A stretch of DNA of 64,000 bases from Cyclobacteriaceae bacterium (lineage in GTDB: Bacteria > Bacteroidota > Bacteroidia > Cytophagales > Cyclobacteriaceae), in the NCBI GenBank assembly GCA_028278225.1, contig JANQEU010000092.1:1-64000 (forward strand), given 5' to 3'. The stretch's first letter is position 1, and each line of letters starts with the position of its first letter. The translations under genes were made by a program, and so were the position numbers. Below the pieces are notes generated by a model, which was not told the DNA's origin, did no database searches, and saw only the letters and a program-made list of their open reading frames with translations. Below are positions 35,517-44,066 of the stretch, piece after piece.

Positions 35517-36482
35517 TCAGCATCCCATGCCGGAGATCATCAGACCTTTTTCGGTTTCCTGAACACGTACATTCAGTGTGGATTTCAGAACCTCCAGAAT
35601 CGACTCGAATGATTGTTTTTGAAAAGTGACCGTGATGGGGCATTCGCGGAGTTCTTCATTTTCCAGGTACAACGATTTTTGGAACGATTTATTTAAAACA
35701 TCAAGCACATAATCAAGCGGATGATCGTCGAATTCAAATATTTTGGTTTTCCAGGACTGGTAATTCGGATCATCGTTCCGGATGTTGAGGAGTTTGTTAC
35801 TTTCTGCGGAATAAACCCCTTTTTGACCTGCTGTCAATGCCACAGTTTCCCGGTTGGATGCTAATGTGACAGATCCCGAGGCTACGACCACTTCAGTCCT
35901 ATCTTCGTCCGCAATCACATTAAAGGAAGTTCCGGTCACTGTGATGCTGATACCACTTGTTTTGACGATGAAAGGCTTCTCTTCATCTTTGATCACTTCA
36001 AAGAATGCTTCTCCCGAAAGGGTTACTTCCCTTTGCTCTTTGTTGTAGTCCCGGGAGTATGCCAGGGTGGAATTGGCATTCAGTGTGATTACAGACCCAT
36101 CTTGCAGTTTGCTGGTTTGGATGACGTCTGTATATAGCTCGGTCGGACCCGTAGTTTGGATGATGAAATATCCCGTGATTGATCCAATAATAAGCAAAGC
36201 CGCCGCCGCCGCAATGCTCAGGAGGGGAAATGATTTTTTGCCTTCAGGCTCCGAACCAATTGCAGTAGAAAGCCGGTTCCATTCATACTCGATCTCTTCC
36301 TCCAGTATTCCATGTGCAATACGGCTTTTATCCCATGTTTTTTTCAGCTTTTCGTATTCCTGCCGGTTTTCAGCATCAGCGAGAAGAAGATCCAGTTTCC
36401 CTATTTCAGAAGTTGTTGCTTCTCCCGTGAGCTTCTTCAATATTAATTTTTCTAATTCAATATGGTTTTTCTTGTTACGCAT
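35517..36482 (-). CDS. FecR-type anti-sigma factor (module 2)
   Basis: The start at ATG 36482 gives 321 residues; TTG at 36491 adds three. The cytoplasmic N-terminal region (1-85) has a zinc-free anti-sigma-like helical part (LEKLILKKLTGEATTSEIGKL). A membrane helix follows at about 87-110 (LLSIAAAAALLIIGSITGYF), then a periplasmic FecR domain (120-215) with DGSVITLNANSTLAYSRDY and VTGTSFNVI, and a DUF4974 C-terminus. It ends in GMGC, the same Gly-Cys end as the module 1 protein. It follows the sigma gene after 29 bases. Signalling should run from TBDR STN to FecR to sigma. Confidence 0.92.
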   Translation of the reverse strand: MRNKKNHIELEKLILKKLTGEATTSEIGKLDLLLADAENRQEYEKLKKTWDKSRIAHGILEEEIEYEWNRLSTAIGSEPEGKKSFPLLSIAAAAALLIIGSITGYFIIQTTGPTELYTDVIQTSKLQDGSVITLNANSTLAYSRDYNKEQREVTLSGEAFFEVIKDEEKPFIVKTSGISITVTGTSFNVIADEDRTEVVVASGSVTLASNRETVALTAGQKGVYSAESNKLLNIRNDDPNYQSWKTKIFEFDDHPLDYVLDVLNKSFQKSLYLENEELRECPITVTFQKQSFESILEVLKSTLNVRVQETEKGLMISGMGC

Positions 36483-36511
36483 TCCCGTCAATATTTACAC
36501 ACATAATCCTC

Positions 36512-37060
36512 TCATAACCCTATGAACGAAATAGTAAAAAACATCAATAAAATCAGGTAATCAATCAATTGTTCCCTCAGGATCTTCAGGGCTTTTGTCA
36601 TCTGGGCTTCCACGGCTTTCACCGAAACATTGAGTTCTGCGGCGATTTCGCTGTACTTTTTATCATGAAATCTGCTTAAAACAAAAACACGGCGGCATTT
36701 TTCCGGTAACTGATCAATCGACTTTTTAACCTTCATTTCCAACTCTGATTGTTCCAGGTAGTCATTTGAATCAATAAAGTCCTGTACCAACCGCTCGTCA
36801 ACTGGCAGCTCATGACTGACGATCTTTTTGCTATCCCGGATATGATTCAGGCATCTATTGTGCGCAGATCGGAACAAATAGGACTTCAACGAAGAATCAG
36901 TATGAATTTCTTCACGTTTCTGCCAAAGGTTCAGAAAAACATTATGGACGATATCCTTGCATTCGTCGGCATCATCAACGTATTTTTTTGCAAATGAACA
37001 CAAATAGGGAAAATACTCCCGGAACAGGGATTCGAATGCTTTTTTATCCAGTGATGACAA
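36512..37060 (-). CDS. ECF RNA polymerase sigma factor (module 2)
   Basis: The 182-residue FecI-like ECF sigma factor has region 2 at about 15-75 (LCSFAKKYVDDADECKDIVHNVFLNLW) and region 4 at 110-165 (LPEKCRRVFVLSRFHDKKYSEIAAEL, SVKAVEAQMTKALKIL). The C-terminus ends in a hydrophobic stretch (LIDYLILLMFFTISFIGL) that resembles a membrane-anchoring tail, unusual for an ECF factor. It is the first gene of module 2 and the promoter should lie just upstream, in the short gap before the CDF gene, which points the same way from further right. Confidence 0.92.
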   Translation of the reverse strand: MSSLDKKAFESLFREYFPYLCSFAKKYVDDADECKDIVHNVFLNLWQKREEIHTDSSLKSYLFRSAHNRCLNHIRDSKKIVSHELPVDERLVQDFIDSNDYLEQSELEMKVKKSIDQLPEKCRRVFVLSRFHDKKYSEIAAELNVSVKAVEAQMTKALKILREQLIDYLILLMFFTISFIGL

Positions 37061-37108
37061 AACAGGATGGAATTATCTCGTCTAAAGTATTGAATTTATA
37101 CGTTGAGG

Positions 37109-37987
37109 TCAACAAGGCTCGCATTCTTCTTCTTCCACTTCAAATTCCAGCGTGACGTGATCAATGTGAGATTCCTTCAACGTGGCTTTGATCTGTTTTT
37201 TAAGTTCAGCCAGTTCTTCCATTGATTTGTGTTCATTCAGGACTACGTGGACTGAAAGCACATGATACCGTCCATCCATTGACCACACATGGCAGTCATG
37301 TATATCCTGAACATCGCTGAAGGCCCTCAGTTTTTCATGTATTTCGGCCGGGTCGATTTCCGGAGGTGTACCCTGGAGAATGATGTTGATACTTTGTCTC
37401 AAATTCCTGAACACATTGTAAAGAATATAGGCTGAGATCAGCAGGGACAAAATGGGATCTAAAACCGGTATGGCCCTGTATTGTAGTGTGATGGCAACGA
37501 TCAATGTTGCACCCCATCCCAGAATATCCTCCAGGAGATGCAGAAACACGACCTTTTCGTTGATGGATTTACCATGGCTGAGCCGGAAAGCCGCTATGCC
37601 ATTTACGGCAATACCCAAAACGGATAAGTAGATCATCCCCGTTGCATCAGGCATAACCGGGTTAAAAAGCCGGGGCACCGCTTCAATCATTACGATGATG
37701 GAGCCTACCGTGAGGACTATCGCGTTGATAATGGCTCCGAGAACCGTGAATCTTTTGTATCCATAAGAATAATCGTCAGTTCTCCCCTTCCTGGCAATTT
37801 TTTGAAAATACCAGGCAACCCCAAGGCTCAGGCTATCCCCAAGGTCATGAATGGCATCGGAGATGATTGCGACGCTATTCGTGTATATTCCACCGGCTAA
37901 CTCCACAAATGCAAAAAAAAGGTTAAGGAAGAATGCCGCTTTGATATTCTTTGCCGAGTAGTCGTGGTGGTGATGATGGCCGGGCAT
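37109..37987 (-). CDS. Cation diffusion facilitator (zinc/cobalt-type efflux)
   Basis: The 292-residue inner-membrane transporter of the CDF family has six membrane segments (about residues 13-200) and a C-terminal cytoplasmic alpha/beta domain (210-285). Transport-site residues appear in TM2 (S-D-A-I-H-D, D43 and D47 by count) and TM5 (H-L-L-E-D-I-L-G). A His-rich N-terminus (HHHHHD) and a Cys at the C-terminus (EECEPC) may bind metal. It probably exports zinc, cobalt or nickel using the proton gradient. It is the last gene of an operon with the S41 peptidase and the 253-residue protein, following the peptidase gene after 9 bases. Confidence 0.93.
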   Translation of the reverse strand: MPGHHHHHDYSAKNIKAAFFLNLFFAFVELAGGIYTNSVAIISDAIHDLGDSLSLGVAWYFQKIARKGRTDDYSYGYKRFTVLGAIINAIVLTVGSIIVMIEAVPRLFNPVMPDATGMIYLSVLGIAVNGIAAFRLSHGKSINEKVVFLHLLEDILGWGATLIVAITLQYRAIPVLDPILSLLISAYILYNVFRNLRQSINIILQGTPPEIDPAEIHEKLRAFSDVQDIHDCHVWSMDGRYHVLSVHVVLNEHKSMEELAELKKQIKATLKESHIDHVTLEFEVEEEECEPC

Positions 37988-37996
37988 ATATGCAAA

Positions 37997-39001
37997 TTAC
38001 TCAGAGTTGAGAATGTACTCAATACCCGACTCCAAAATTGTATCTGTGCCGGCAATTGAATCCTGCTCCGTAATCCAGACCGGTACATCCGGGGGCAGGC
38101 CCGTGCTTTCGTAAATAAAACCATCCAATCTGCTTGAAATCCAGTTTGAAAGCTGGAATCCCCAGCCATTTGGGAGTTCTCTGAATATCGGATTGCCCGA
38201 TCCTCCACCAGTGGTATCGCCTATGATTGTTACCTGTGGCAAGACGTTCATGGCAAGTACGAAATCCTCGGTCGTACTAAAGCACTTTCGGTTGGTAAGC
38301 ACTACAACTGGTTTTAAATATGGCTCTCCGCCTGGGTTGAAGTGGTCGATGATCCAGTCCGTAAAATCTGTATGGTCCGGTCCGTTTCTCCACTTGATTT
38401 GGCGATAAGCTCTTTTTTCGGTGGTAAACCTTCCTGCAATCAGCTTGCTGTTGGTATCACTGCCACCCCCGTTTGAACGGACGTCAATGATTATCCCGTC
38501 TGTTTCCGTAAATTTTTCAAGAACGTGATCGATCTCTCCAAAGGCACTTTGACCCAATGAACCGCTGAATGACGGAATTTTGATATACCCGATATTTTGA
38601 TCCGTTATCATAGCATGGTTCAGGGCTTTGCTATTGATCACATCGGAAAGGTAGCCGGACAGATCGAGCCCGTCATTCAGGGGAGAGTCACCTGTTTCCG
38701 TGTACCAAACATTGCCCAACGGTGAGTAAAGACCGGTGTGAGTATCTTCCAGACTAAGCGTAATAGCTGCCAGGATTTGGTGCAATTCCCGGTCAGTGGT
38801 GGTTGCAGTGACGCCAGGGCGGTGAAGTGCATATACCGAATCCCAGTCAATTTGCTTAAGATCGAAAAAAGAATAGTGCCTGTCGAATTCCTTCCAGAAA
38901 ACATCAAAGTTCGTTTCGGGCCGGTTCGGAGGCTCCTCTTCAAATAACAGATTTTCGCATGAGAATAGCAGTGGAAGAAAAAACAACAATATCTTCTTCA
39001 T
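37997..39001 (-). CDS. S41-family peptidase lipoprotein without PDZ domain
   Basis: The 334-residue lipoprotein (lipobox LLFSC, Cys15) has an S41 tail-specific/tricorn-type peptidase domain at about 130-320. The strand IIIDVRSNGGG (170-180) is typical, and the catalytic Ser is Ser242 in CFSTTEDF with Glu245 as partner. A loop GDTTGGGSGNP supports substrate binding. No PDZ domain is seen between the N-terminal helical part and the catalytic core, so substrate choice must rest elsewhere. Its start overlaps the upstream gene by 4 bases (ATGA), and a CDF gene follows at 9 bases. Periplasmic or surface peptidase; substrate not known. Confidence 0.88.
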   Translation of the reverse strand: MKKILLFFLPLLFSCENLLFEEEPPNRPETNFDVFWKEFDRHYSFFDLKQIDWDSVYALHRPGVTATTTDRELHQILAAITLSLEDTHTGLYSPLGNVWYTETGDSPLNDGLDLSGYLSDVINSKALNHAMITDQNIGYIKIPSFSGSLGQSAFGEIDHVLEKFTETDGIIIDVRSNGGGSDTNSKLIAGRFTTEKRAYRQIKWRNGPDHTDFTDWIIDHFNPGGEPYLKPVVVLTNRKCFSTTEDFVLAMNVLPQVTIIGDTTGGGSGNPIFRELPNGWGFQLSNWISSRLDGFIYESTGLPPDVPVWITEQDSIAGTDTILESGIEYILNSE

Positions 39002-39759
39002 ATGCCGATCCTTAATCCAAGGTTAAGCTCGTGGTTTAAAACACAAACCGGGAAGGCCCTTTCATACGCATAGAAGTTCCACCCATATTGAAGGATAAAG
39101 AAGCTCTTTTTGCCTACAGGCAGGCCATATTCTAACATCATGCCGGAGTCCGTGAATCCTGGTGGCATCAATGTCACCCACAGATCATCACCACTAAAAG
39201 AATTTTCATTCGGATTGTATCTTCTGCTGGCCAGGAATGTAATAACGGAAACGGATGATTCCAGCTGTAAATAGGCATTGTCAAATTGTTTATTGATCAG
39301 GAAATCCAGGGCCAGAGATGAAAAAGCTTCTCCGGAAAATTCATCGAAAGCAGTTTGACTAAAGGTATATTCCCTCACCTGTAACTGGTTTTTCAATGTG
39401 GCTCCGATATAGGTGTTCACATCTGCCTTATGGAAAAACCTGGTTTTCCAATAGTGGCTGTACCTGATTTTGGCGTTTGTGGCCTGTATACGCGTTTGTG
39501 TCCTGGTGTTTGTCAGTTTTGTCTTGTCATAGCCCAGTTCCAGCTCATCAAATCCTTTTTGCTTTCCGATTTTGCGGATACTCAATGATAATGGGAAGAC
39601 CCAGCCCCTGTAATTGAAAATCGACTGTCCTTCCTCATATAAAGTGATTTTCCTGAAATGGAGATCGGGAGTGATCTGGAAACGGATCGAATCCCTGGCC
39701 TGACCAAAAGATGAAAACAGGATGATCGTCTGTGCAAAGGCCAGAAGAAGTATTTTCAT
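38998..39759 (-). CDS. Exported probable beta-barrel protein of unknown function
   Basis: The 253-residue protein has a signal peptide (1-19, ending SSFGQ). The rest alternates aromatic-rich strands (IRFQITPDLHFRKITLYE, RGWVFPLSLSIRKIG, LELGYDKTKLT, YSHYWKTRFF) and ends at a turn (NLGLRIGI), typical of a small outer-membrane barrel. No family is recognised. It is the first gene of the operon with S41 peptidase and CDF transporter; a barrel paired with a protease lipoprotein could form an envelope unit. Confidence 0.65.
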   Translation of the reverse strand: MKILLLAFAQTIILFSSFGQARDSIRFQITPDLHFRKITLYEEGQSIFNYRGWVFPLSLSIRKIGKQKGFDELELGYDKTKLTNTRTQTRIQATNAKIRYSHYWKTRFFHKADVNTYIGATLKNQLQVREYTFSQTAFDEFSGEAFSSLALDFLINKQFDNAYLQLESSVSVITFLASRRYNPNENSFSGDDLWVTLMPPGFTDSGMMLEYGLPVGKKSFFILQYGWNFYAYERAFPVCVLNHELNLGLRIGI

Positions 39760-39775
39760 GTAAGGGCTGGCCGTC

Positions 39776-41110
39776 CTATATATTCCGGTTTATGTCGAAT
39801 TGTTCCAGGTTGTCGGCAACTTTTCTGACAAACATACCGCCTAGCGCTCCATCGACGACACGGTGATCATAACTGTGAGATAAGAACATTTTATGCCTGA
39901 TACCGATCAGATCGCCTTCGGGAGTTTCAATTACGGAAGGTTTCTTTTGTATGGCGCCCAGTGCCAGGATAGCAACCTGGGGCTGAACGATTATCGGTGT
40001 ACCCATAACATTTCCAAATGACCCTACATTAGATACTGAGAAGGTACCTCCTGATAGTTCATCCGGATGGAGTTTATTTTCGCGGGCCCGTCCTGCAAGA
40101 TCATTCACTTTCCTGGTCAGTCCCAGCAAACTTAATTGGTCTGCATTGTGAATTACGGGTACGATCAGGTTTCCTGATGGAAGCGCCACAGCCATTCCGA
40201 TGTTGATCACTCCTTTTTTGATGATCTTGTCACCATCAACCTGGATGTTGATCATGGGAAACTCACGGATAGCCTTCACTACAGCTTCTATTATGATCGG
40301 TGTATAGGTAAGGCTTTCACCCTCACGGGCCTTGAAAGCATCTTTCACCCTGTTTCGCCAGCTTACCATTCGCGTTACATCTGCTTCAACAAACGATGTT
40401 ACGTGGGCAGAAATAGCTTTTGACGTGACCATTCGCTCGGCGATCATCTTGCGCATTCTGTCCATTTCGATGATCTCGTCACTTCCACTTACGGTCAGAG
40501 GAACGGGTTCCGGAGCTATTGTGGGATGACCATTTGTTGGAACTGTAGTTGGAATAGCCACAGGCTCTTCTTTTTTACGATCTTTCAGGTATCCTAGAAT
40601 ATCTTTCTTGGTGACACGACCTTCCTTGCCTGTCCCGGTAATGGATTCCAGCTCCTCGAGCGATATGTTTTCCTCCCTGGCAATATTTCTTACCAGTGGT
40701 GAATAAAATCGTCTGGATTCCGATGGTTTTGGCAATGTAGAAGTGGTTGCTTCGGGTGCTGCCGCGCTATGGGTCATGGCTGCATTTAGCAATTCGGAGG
40801 CTTTTTGGGCTGCATCTTCATTATCTGCCGGAGGTGCTATTTCTTCGGGCTTGCCGGATTGCATCTCTCCATCTGTTTCTATGATTGCGATAGGAGCACC
40901 AACCGGAATAACATCACCTTCCTTTGCAATGATCTTCTTTAGTTTCCCTGAACTTGTGGACGGTATTTCGGTATCTACCTTATCCGTTGCAACTTCCAGA
41001 ACGGCTTCATCTTCCTCGATTGATTCCCCTTCTTTCTTCAACCACGTGATGACAGTTCCTTCCATCACACTTTCACCCATCTTGGGCATGACCATTTCAA
41101 CAGTTGCCAT
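39776..41110 (-). CDS. Dihydrolipoamide acyltransferase (E2) of a 2-oxo acid dehydrogenase complex
   Basis: The 444-residue E2 has one lipoyl domain (1-75, lipoylated Lys44 in the EVATDKVDTE context), a Pro/Ala-rich linker (about 85-130) and a peripheral subunit-binding domain (about 133-175, YSPLVRNIAREENISLEELESI). The catalytic acyltransferase core (210-444) ends with the HSYDHRVVDG active site (His as base, Asp as partner). The one-lipoyl design fits a branched-chain 2-oxo acid or pyruvate E2. It is encoded 52 bases after cinA in the same direction, but the E1 and E3 genes are not in this window, so the exact complex is open. Confidence 0.93.
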   Translation of the reverse strand: MATVEMVMPKMGESVMEGTVITWLKKEGESIEEDEAVLEVATDKVDTEIPSTSSGKLKKIIAKEGDVIPVGAPIAIIETDGEMQSGKPEEIAPPADNEDAAQKASELLNAAMTHSAAAPEATTSTLPKPSESRRFYSPLVRNIAREENISLEELESITGTGKEGRVTKKDILGYLKDRKKEEPVAIPTTVPTNGHPTIAPEPVPLTVSGSDEIIEMDRMRKMIAERMVTSKAISAHVTSFVEADVTRMVSWRNRVKDAFKAREGESLTYTPIIIEAVVKAIREFPMINIQVDGDKIIKKGVINIGMAVALPSGNLIVPVIHNADQLSLLGLTRKVNDLAGRARENKLHPDELSGGTFSVSNVGSFGNVMGTPIIVQPQVAILALGAIQKKPSVIETPEGDLIGIRHKMFLSHSYDHRVVDGALGGMFVRKVADNLEQFDINRNI

Positions 41111-41162
41111 ATATTATTTGTTTTTTAGTCATTTTTAGGTACTACAAAGATACAATATTTTG

Positions 41163-42407
41163 CTAATTGCTTGAAAAATTTAATCTAAACAGATTTAGTG
41201 CAGTCAGTGCACTAAACTGTATATTCAACTCTCTATTCTTGGTAAAGTTAACTTTCCTGGCAATAGTTTTCTTGCTATCCGCGTATGCCAGCCACACCGT
41301 GCCGACGGGTTTTTCCGGAGTTCCACCGTCCGGTCCTGCTATCCCGCTTACGGCCAGCCCTACATCCGTTCCCATTTTTACACGTACTGATTCTGCCATT
41401 TTTTTGACCACCGGCTCACTCACCGCTCCATGAATATTCAGATCTTCCTCACTCACATCCAGTTGAGCGGTTTTAATCTCGTTTGAATAGGAAATGACGC
41501 TACCCTTAAAATATTTTGAACTCCCTGGTACACTGGTGATCATGGAAGCTAAAAATCCTCCCGTACAACTTTCAGCGGTCGAAATGGTACTTCCGCTTTT
41601 CGTGAGCATTTTTCCTACCACTCCTTCGATCTCCTCGTCGTCATACCCATATACATAACGGTCGATAAGCGGAACAAGATCATCGATCAGGTGGTCTGTC
41701 TGTTTCTCAAGATCGCCGGTATTGTTACCAAACGCTGTTAATCTTAATTTAACCTGTCCCAGCGAGGGTAAATAGGCAAGCTTGATATTTTCAGGAAGAT
41801 CATTTTCCCACGAAACGATAAGCTCCGCAAGGTTACTCTCCCCGATACCTATAGTCTTGATCATCTTGTGATATATCACCCCCTTGCCAAATCTTTCGGC
41901 GATCTTCGGAATCAGTATTTCCTCCATCATTGCCTTCATTTCGAATGGGACGCCCGGCATTGAGATAAAGACCTTGCCCCTTACATCAAACCACATTCCG
42001 GGAGCTGTCCCTAACCGGTTGGTGATCTTTTCACAATTTTCAGGAATTTCAGCCTGCTTTCTGTTTATTTCTGTCAGCTCACGTCCGATGCTTTTGAAAA
42101 TTGATGCGATCTCGCTCAGTGCCTCTTCATTCATCCTGAGGCGAACATTGAAGTATTTTGCCAATAGTGGTTTTGTTAGATCGTCTTTTGTGGGGCCAAG
42201 GCCACCGGTAATAATGATGAGGTCTGCCCGATCCTCCGCTTCCCTGAAAGCCCCAAGGATCTGATCCGCGTCGTCCCCGATGGTTGTTTTCTGATAAACC
42301 CTGATATTTATTTCATCCAATACTCCACTAATCCAATGCGAGTTAGTATCGAGCGTTTGCCCGTAAAGAATTTCATCTCCGATGGTAATTATTTCTGCTT
42401 TTGTCAT
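41163..42407 (-). CDS. cinA: CinA-family protein (competence/damage-inducible; nicotinamide nucleotide amidase)
   Basis: The 414-residue protein has an N-terminal MoaB/MogA-type domain (residues 4-170: EIITIGDEILYGQTLDTNS, TGGLGPTKDD, MPGVPFEMKAMM) and a C-terminal CinA domain (about 255-410). The latter includes STAESCTGGFLASMITSVPGSS (nucleophile Ser) and AVSGIAGPDGGTPEKPVGTVW. In well-studied relatives the C-terminal domain deamidates nicotinamide mononucleotide and the N-terminal domain hydrolyses ADP-ribose, recycling NAD. The full two-domain length is normal. It is transcribed with the E2 gene. Confidence 0.95.
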   Translation of the reverse strand: MTKAEIITIGDEILYGQTLDTNSHWISGVLDEINIRVYQKTTIGDDADQILGAFREAEDRADLIIITGGLGPTKDDLTKPLLAKYFNVRLRMNEEALSEIASIFKSIGRELTEINRKQAEIPENCEKITNRLGTAPGMWFDVRGKVFISMPGVPFEMKAMMEEILIPKIAERFGKGVIYHKMIKTIGIGESNLAELIVSWENDLPENIKLAYLPSLGQVKLRLTAFGNNTGDLEKQTDHLIDDLVPLIDRYVYGYDDEEIEGVVGKMLTKSGSTISTAESCTGGFLASMITSVPGSSKYFKGSVISYSNEIKTAQLDVSEEDLNIHGAVSEPVVKKMAESVRVKMGTDVGLAVSGIAGPDGGTPEKPVGTVWLAYADSKKTIARKVNFTKNRELNIQFSALTALNLFRLNFSSN

Positions 42408-42614
42408 TCACCAGCCGTTCATGAGTGCATAAAATTATGTGATATTCAGCTAGCATTCTTCGAAAAGATCCGGATTTTACAGTATGTTTCTATTATGTAG
42501 ATTGAAGGTTTTATCACGGAACCGTTTCAAGCTCCGGTGAAGTTTCTTATTTTCGTTCTGCCGGAAATGTGGAGGAGAATATTCGGCTGTTCAGGTAAAA
42601 AATTGAGAGGCATC

Positions 42615-43337
42615 ATGATGTACAACAAGGTAGTTTTTTTTGCAATAGTTATTCTTTTATCCGGGTGTACTGCCCAGCAGATCCAGCAAGCCCAGAAAAC
42701 CATTGGGGATGTTTTGGGAGAGGACAAATTATCAACGGAGGAAGTGGTAAAAGGACTAAAGGAGGCATTGGTCCAGGGAACGACCAAGGGTACCAGTCAG
42801 GTATCCAGGGTGAACGGTTATTTCAAAAATCCTGAGATCAAGATCCCATTCCCTCCGGATGTGCAGAAAGTGGAAAAAAAACTTCGCGACATAGGCATGG
42901 GAAGTCAGGTTGATAAATTCGTTGAAACACTGAACAGGGGAGCTGAGGAAGCGGCCAAAGAAGCTAAACCGATCTTTGTCAGCGCCATTACCGGTATGAC
43001 ATTCAATGACGCGTGGAATATCCTTAAAGGACCTGATGATGCTGCAACAAACTATCTGATCCAGACTACATCGGGCCAGTTAAAGACGAAGTTCAAGCCG
43101 GTGATCGGCCGTGCACTGGATAAAACCCAGGCAACAAAGTACTACAGCGATATCATCAATGCCTACAACAAGATACCTTTTGTGGAGAAAGTCAATCCTG
43201 ATTTGGATGACTATGCTACCGACCGTGCCATTGCGGGACTTTTCGTCATGATAGAAAAGGAGGAAAAAAATATACGGAATAACCCCGGGGCCAGGGCAAC
43301 TGAAATATTGAAGCGGGTATTTAGTCAACAGGATTAA
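42615..43337 (+). CDS. DUF4197 lipoprotein
   Basis: The start is at ATG 42615 (or the next ATG at 42618); the open frame extends further upstream, but only this start puts a lipoprotein signal at the N-terminus (hydrophobic stretch, lipobox LLSGC, Cys about 15). The 240-residue protein is helical with the DUF4197 pattern: STEEVVKGLKEALVQGT, FPPDVQKVEKKLRDIGMGS, ITGMTFNDAWNILKGPDDAAT, ending GARATEILKRVFS. DUF4197 is found widely in bacteria as an outer-membrane lipoprotein with unknown role. It is divergent from cinA across 200 bases with a probable promoter, and precedes the EF-hand gene by 31 bases. Confidence 0.9.
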   Translation: MMYNKVVFFAIVILLSGCTAQQIQQAQKTIGDVLGEDKLSTEEVVKGLKEALVQGTTKGTSQVSRVNGYFKNPEIKIPFPPDVQKVEKKLRDIGMGSQVDKFVETLNRGAEEAAKEAKPIFVSAITGMTFNDAWNILKGPDDAATNYLIQTTSGQLKTKFKPVIGRALDKTQATKYYSDIINAYNKIPFVEKVNPDLDDYATDRAIAGLFVMIEKEEKNIRNNPGARATEILKRVFSQQD

Positions 43338-43368
43338 TTACATTTGAATGGTTAGATAACGGATCACT

Positions 43369-43941
43369 ATGTTAACTGAACTCCAAAAAGAAAAACTTAC
43401 CCATTACTTCAATCTTCTAGATTTTGATAATAATGGAACCATAGAAAAGGATGACTTCACAGCGATCGCTGAGAACCTTTGCGTCCTTTGGAAAATACAG
43501 GATGATACACCTGAACACGGTCGCTATGTGAGTCTTTTCGAAGATTCATGGTTTCAATTTCGTGAGTCAGTTGACAATAAAGATCCCAATCACGCGACAA
43601 TAGAGGAGTGGCTGGACTTTGCCGATAAATACCTTGTGAATGGATCTGATGAATTTTTCGATCGTTTCATGCAGCGCATAACCCGTGAAATTTTTGATTG
43701 CTTTGATGCTAATAAAGATGGCTTCATTTCATTGGATGAGTACATCGACATCTTCATGGCGTATCACATCCAGGTACGTTACTCCGCCAAAAGTTATACC
43801 CGCCTGGACCTAAACAGTGATGATCTGCTCAGCAAGGAAGAGTTGTTGTCGGGGGTTGAGGAGTTTTTCAAAAGCCCTGATGAAAATGCACCCGGAAACT
43901 GGTTGTTTGGGTTTTGGGGTAAACAGGATCAGTCGATTTAA
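43369..43941 (+). CDS. EF-hand calcium-binding protein (calerythrin-like)
   Basis: The 190-residue cytosolic protein has no signal peptide. Three EF-hand loops are visible: D18-F-D-N-N-G-T-I-E-K-D-D29 (last ligand Asp rather than Glu), D113-A-N-K-D-G-F-I-S-L-D-E124 and D147-L-N-S-D-D-L-L-S-K-E-E158. Spacing suggests a fourth, degenerate hand around residues 70-85. The pattern matches prokaryotic calerythrin and eukaryotic sarcoplasmic calcium-binding proteins. It may buffer or sense calcium; the neighbouring DUF4197 gene gives no further clue. Confidence 0.88.
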   Translation: MLTELQKEKLTHYFNLLDFDNNGTIEKDDFTAIAENLCVLWKIQDDTPEHGRYVSLFEDSWFQFRESVDNKDPNHATIEEWLDFADKYLVNGSDEFFDRFMQRITREIFDCFDANKDGFISLDEYIDIFMAYHIQVRYSAKSYTRLDLNSDDLLSKEELLSGVEEFFKSPDENAPGNWLFGFWGKQDQSI

Positions 43942-43963
43942 TTAAACAGCTTTTGTTCATGAT

Positions 43964-43993
43964 TGCTTTCGATATCCTATATGAAAGCAAAAA
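43964..43993 (+). terminator. Possible weak terminator after the EF-hand gene
   Basis: TGCTTTC at 43964-43970 pairs with GAAAGCA at 43983-43989 (12-base loop), followed by a short A-run. It is too weak to be certain; it could serve the convergent acyltransferase gene equally poorly. Confidence 0.3.
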
Positions 43994-44066
43994 TTAGCAG
44001 GCCAATGATAGCTGCAGTTGCTGTTGTCAAATAACACAATTAGAAAACTTCCAACTTTTTCTACCA

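Noticed and set aside
37950-37987. His-rich N-terminus of the CDF protein as a cloning tag
   Set aside because: His-rich termini are natural in metal transporters; the surrounding sequence is genomic.
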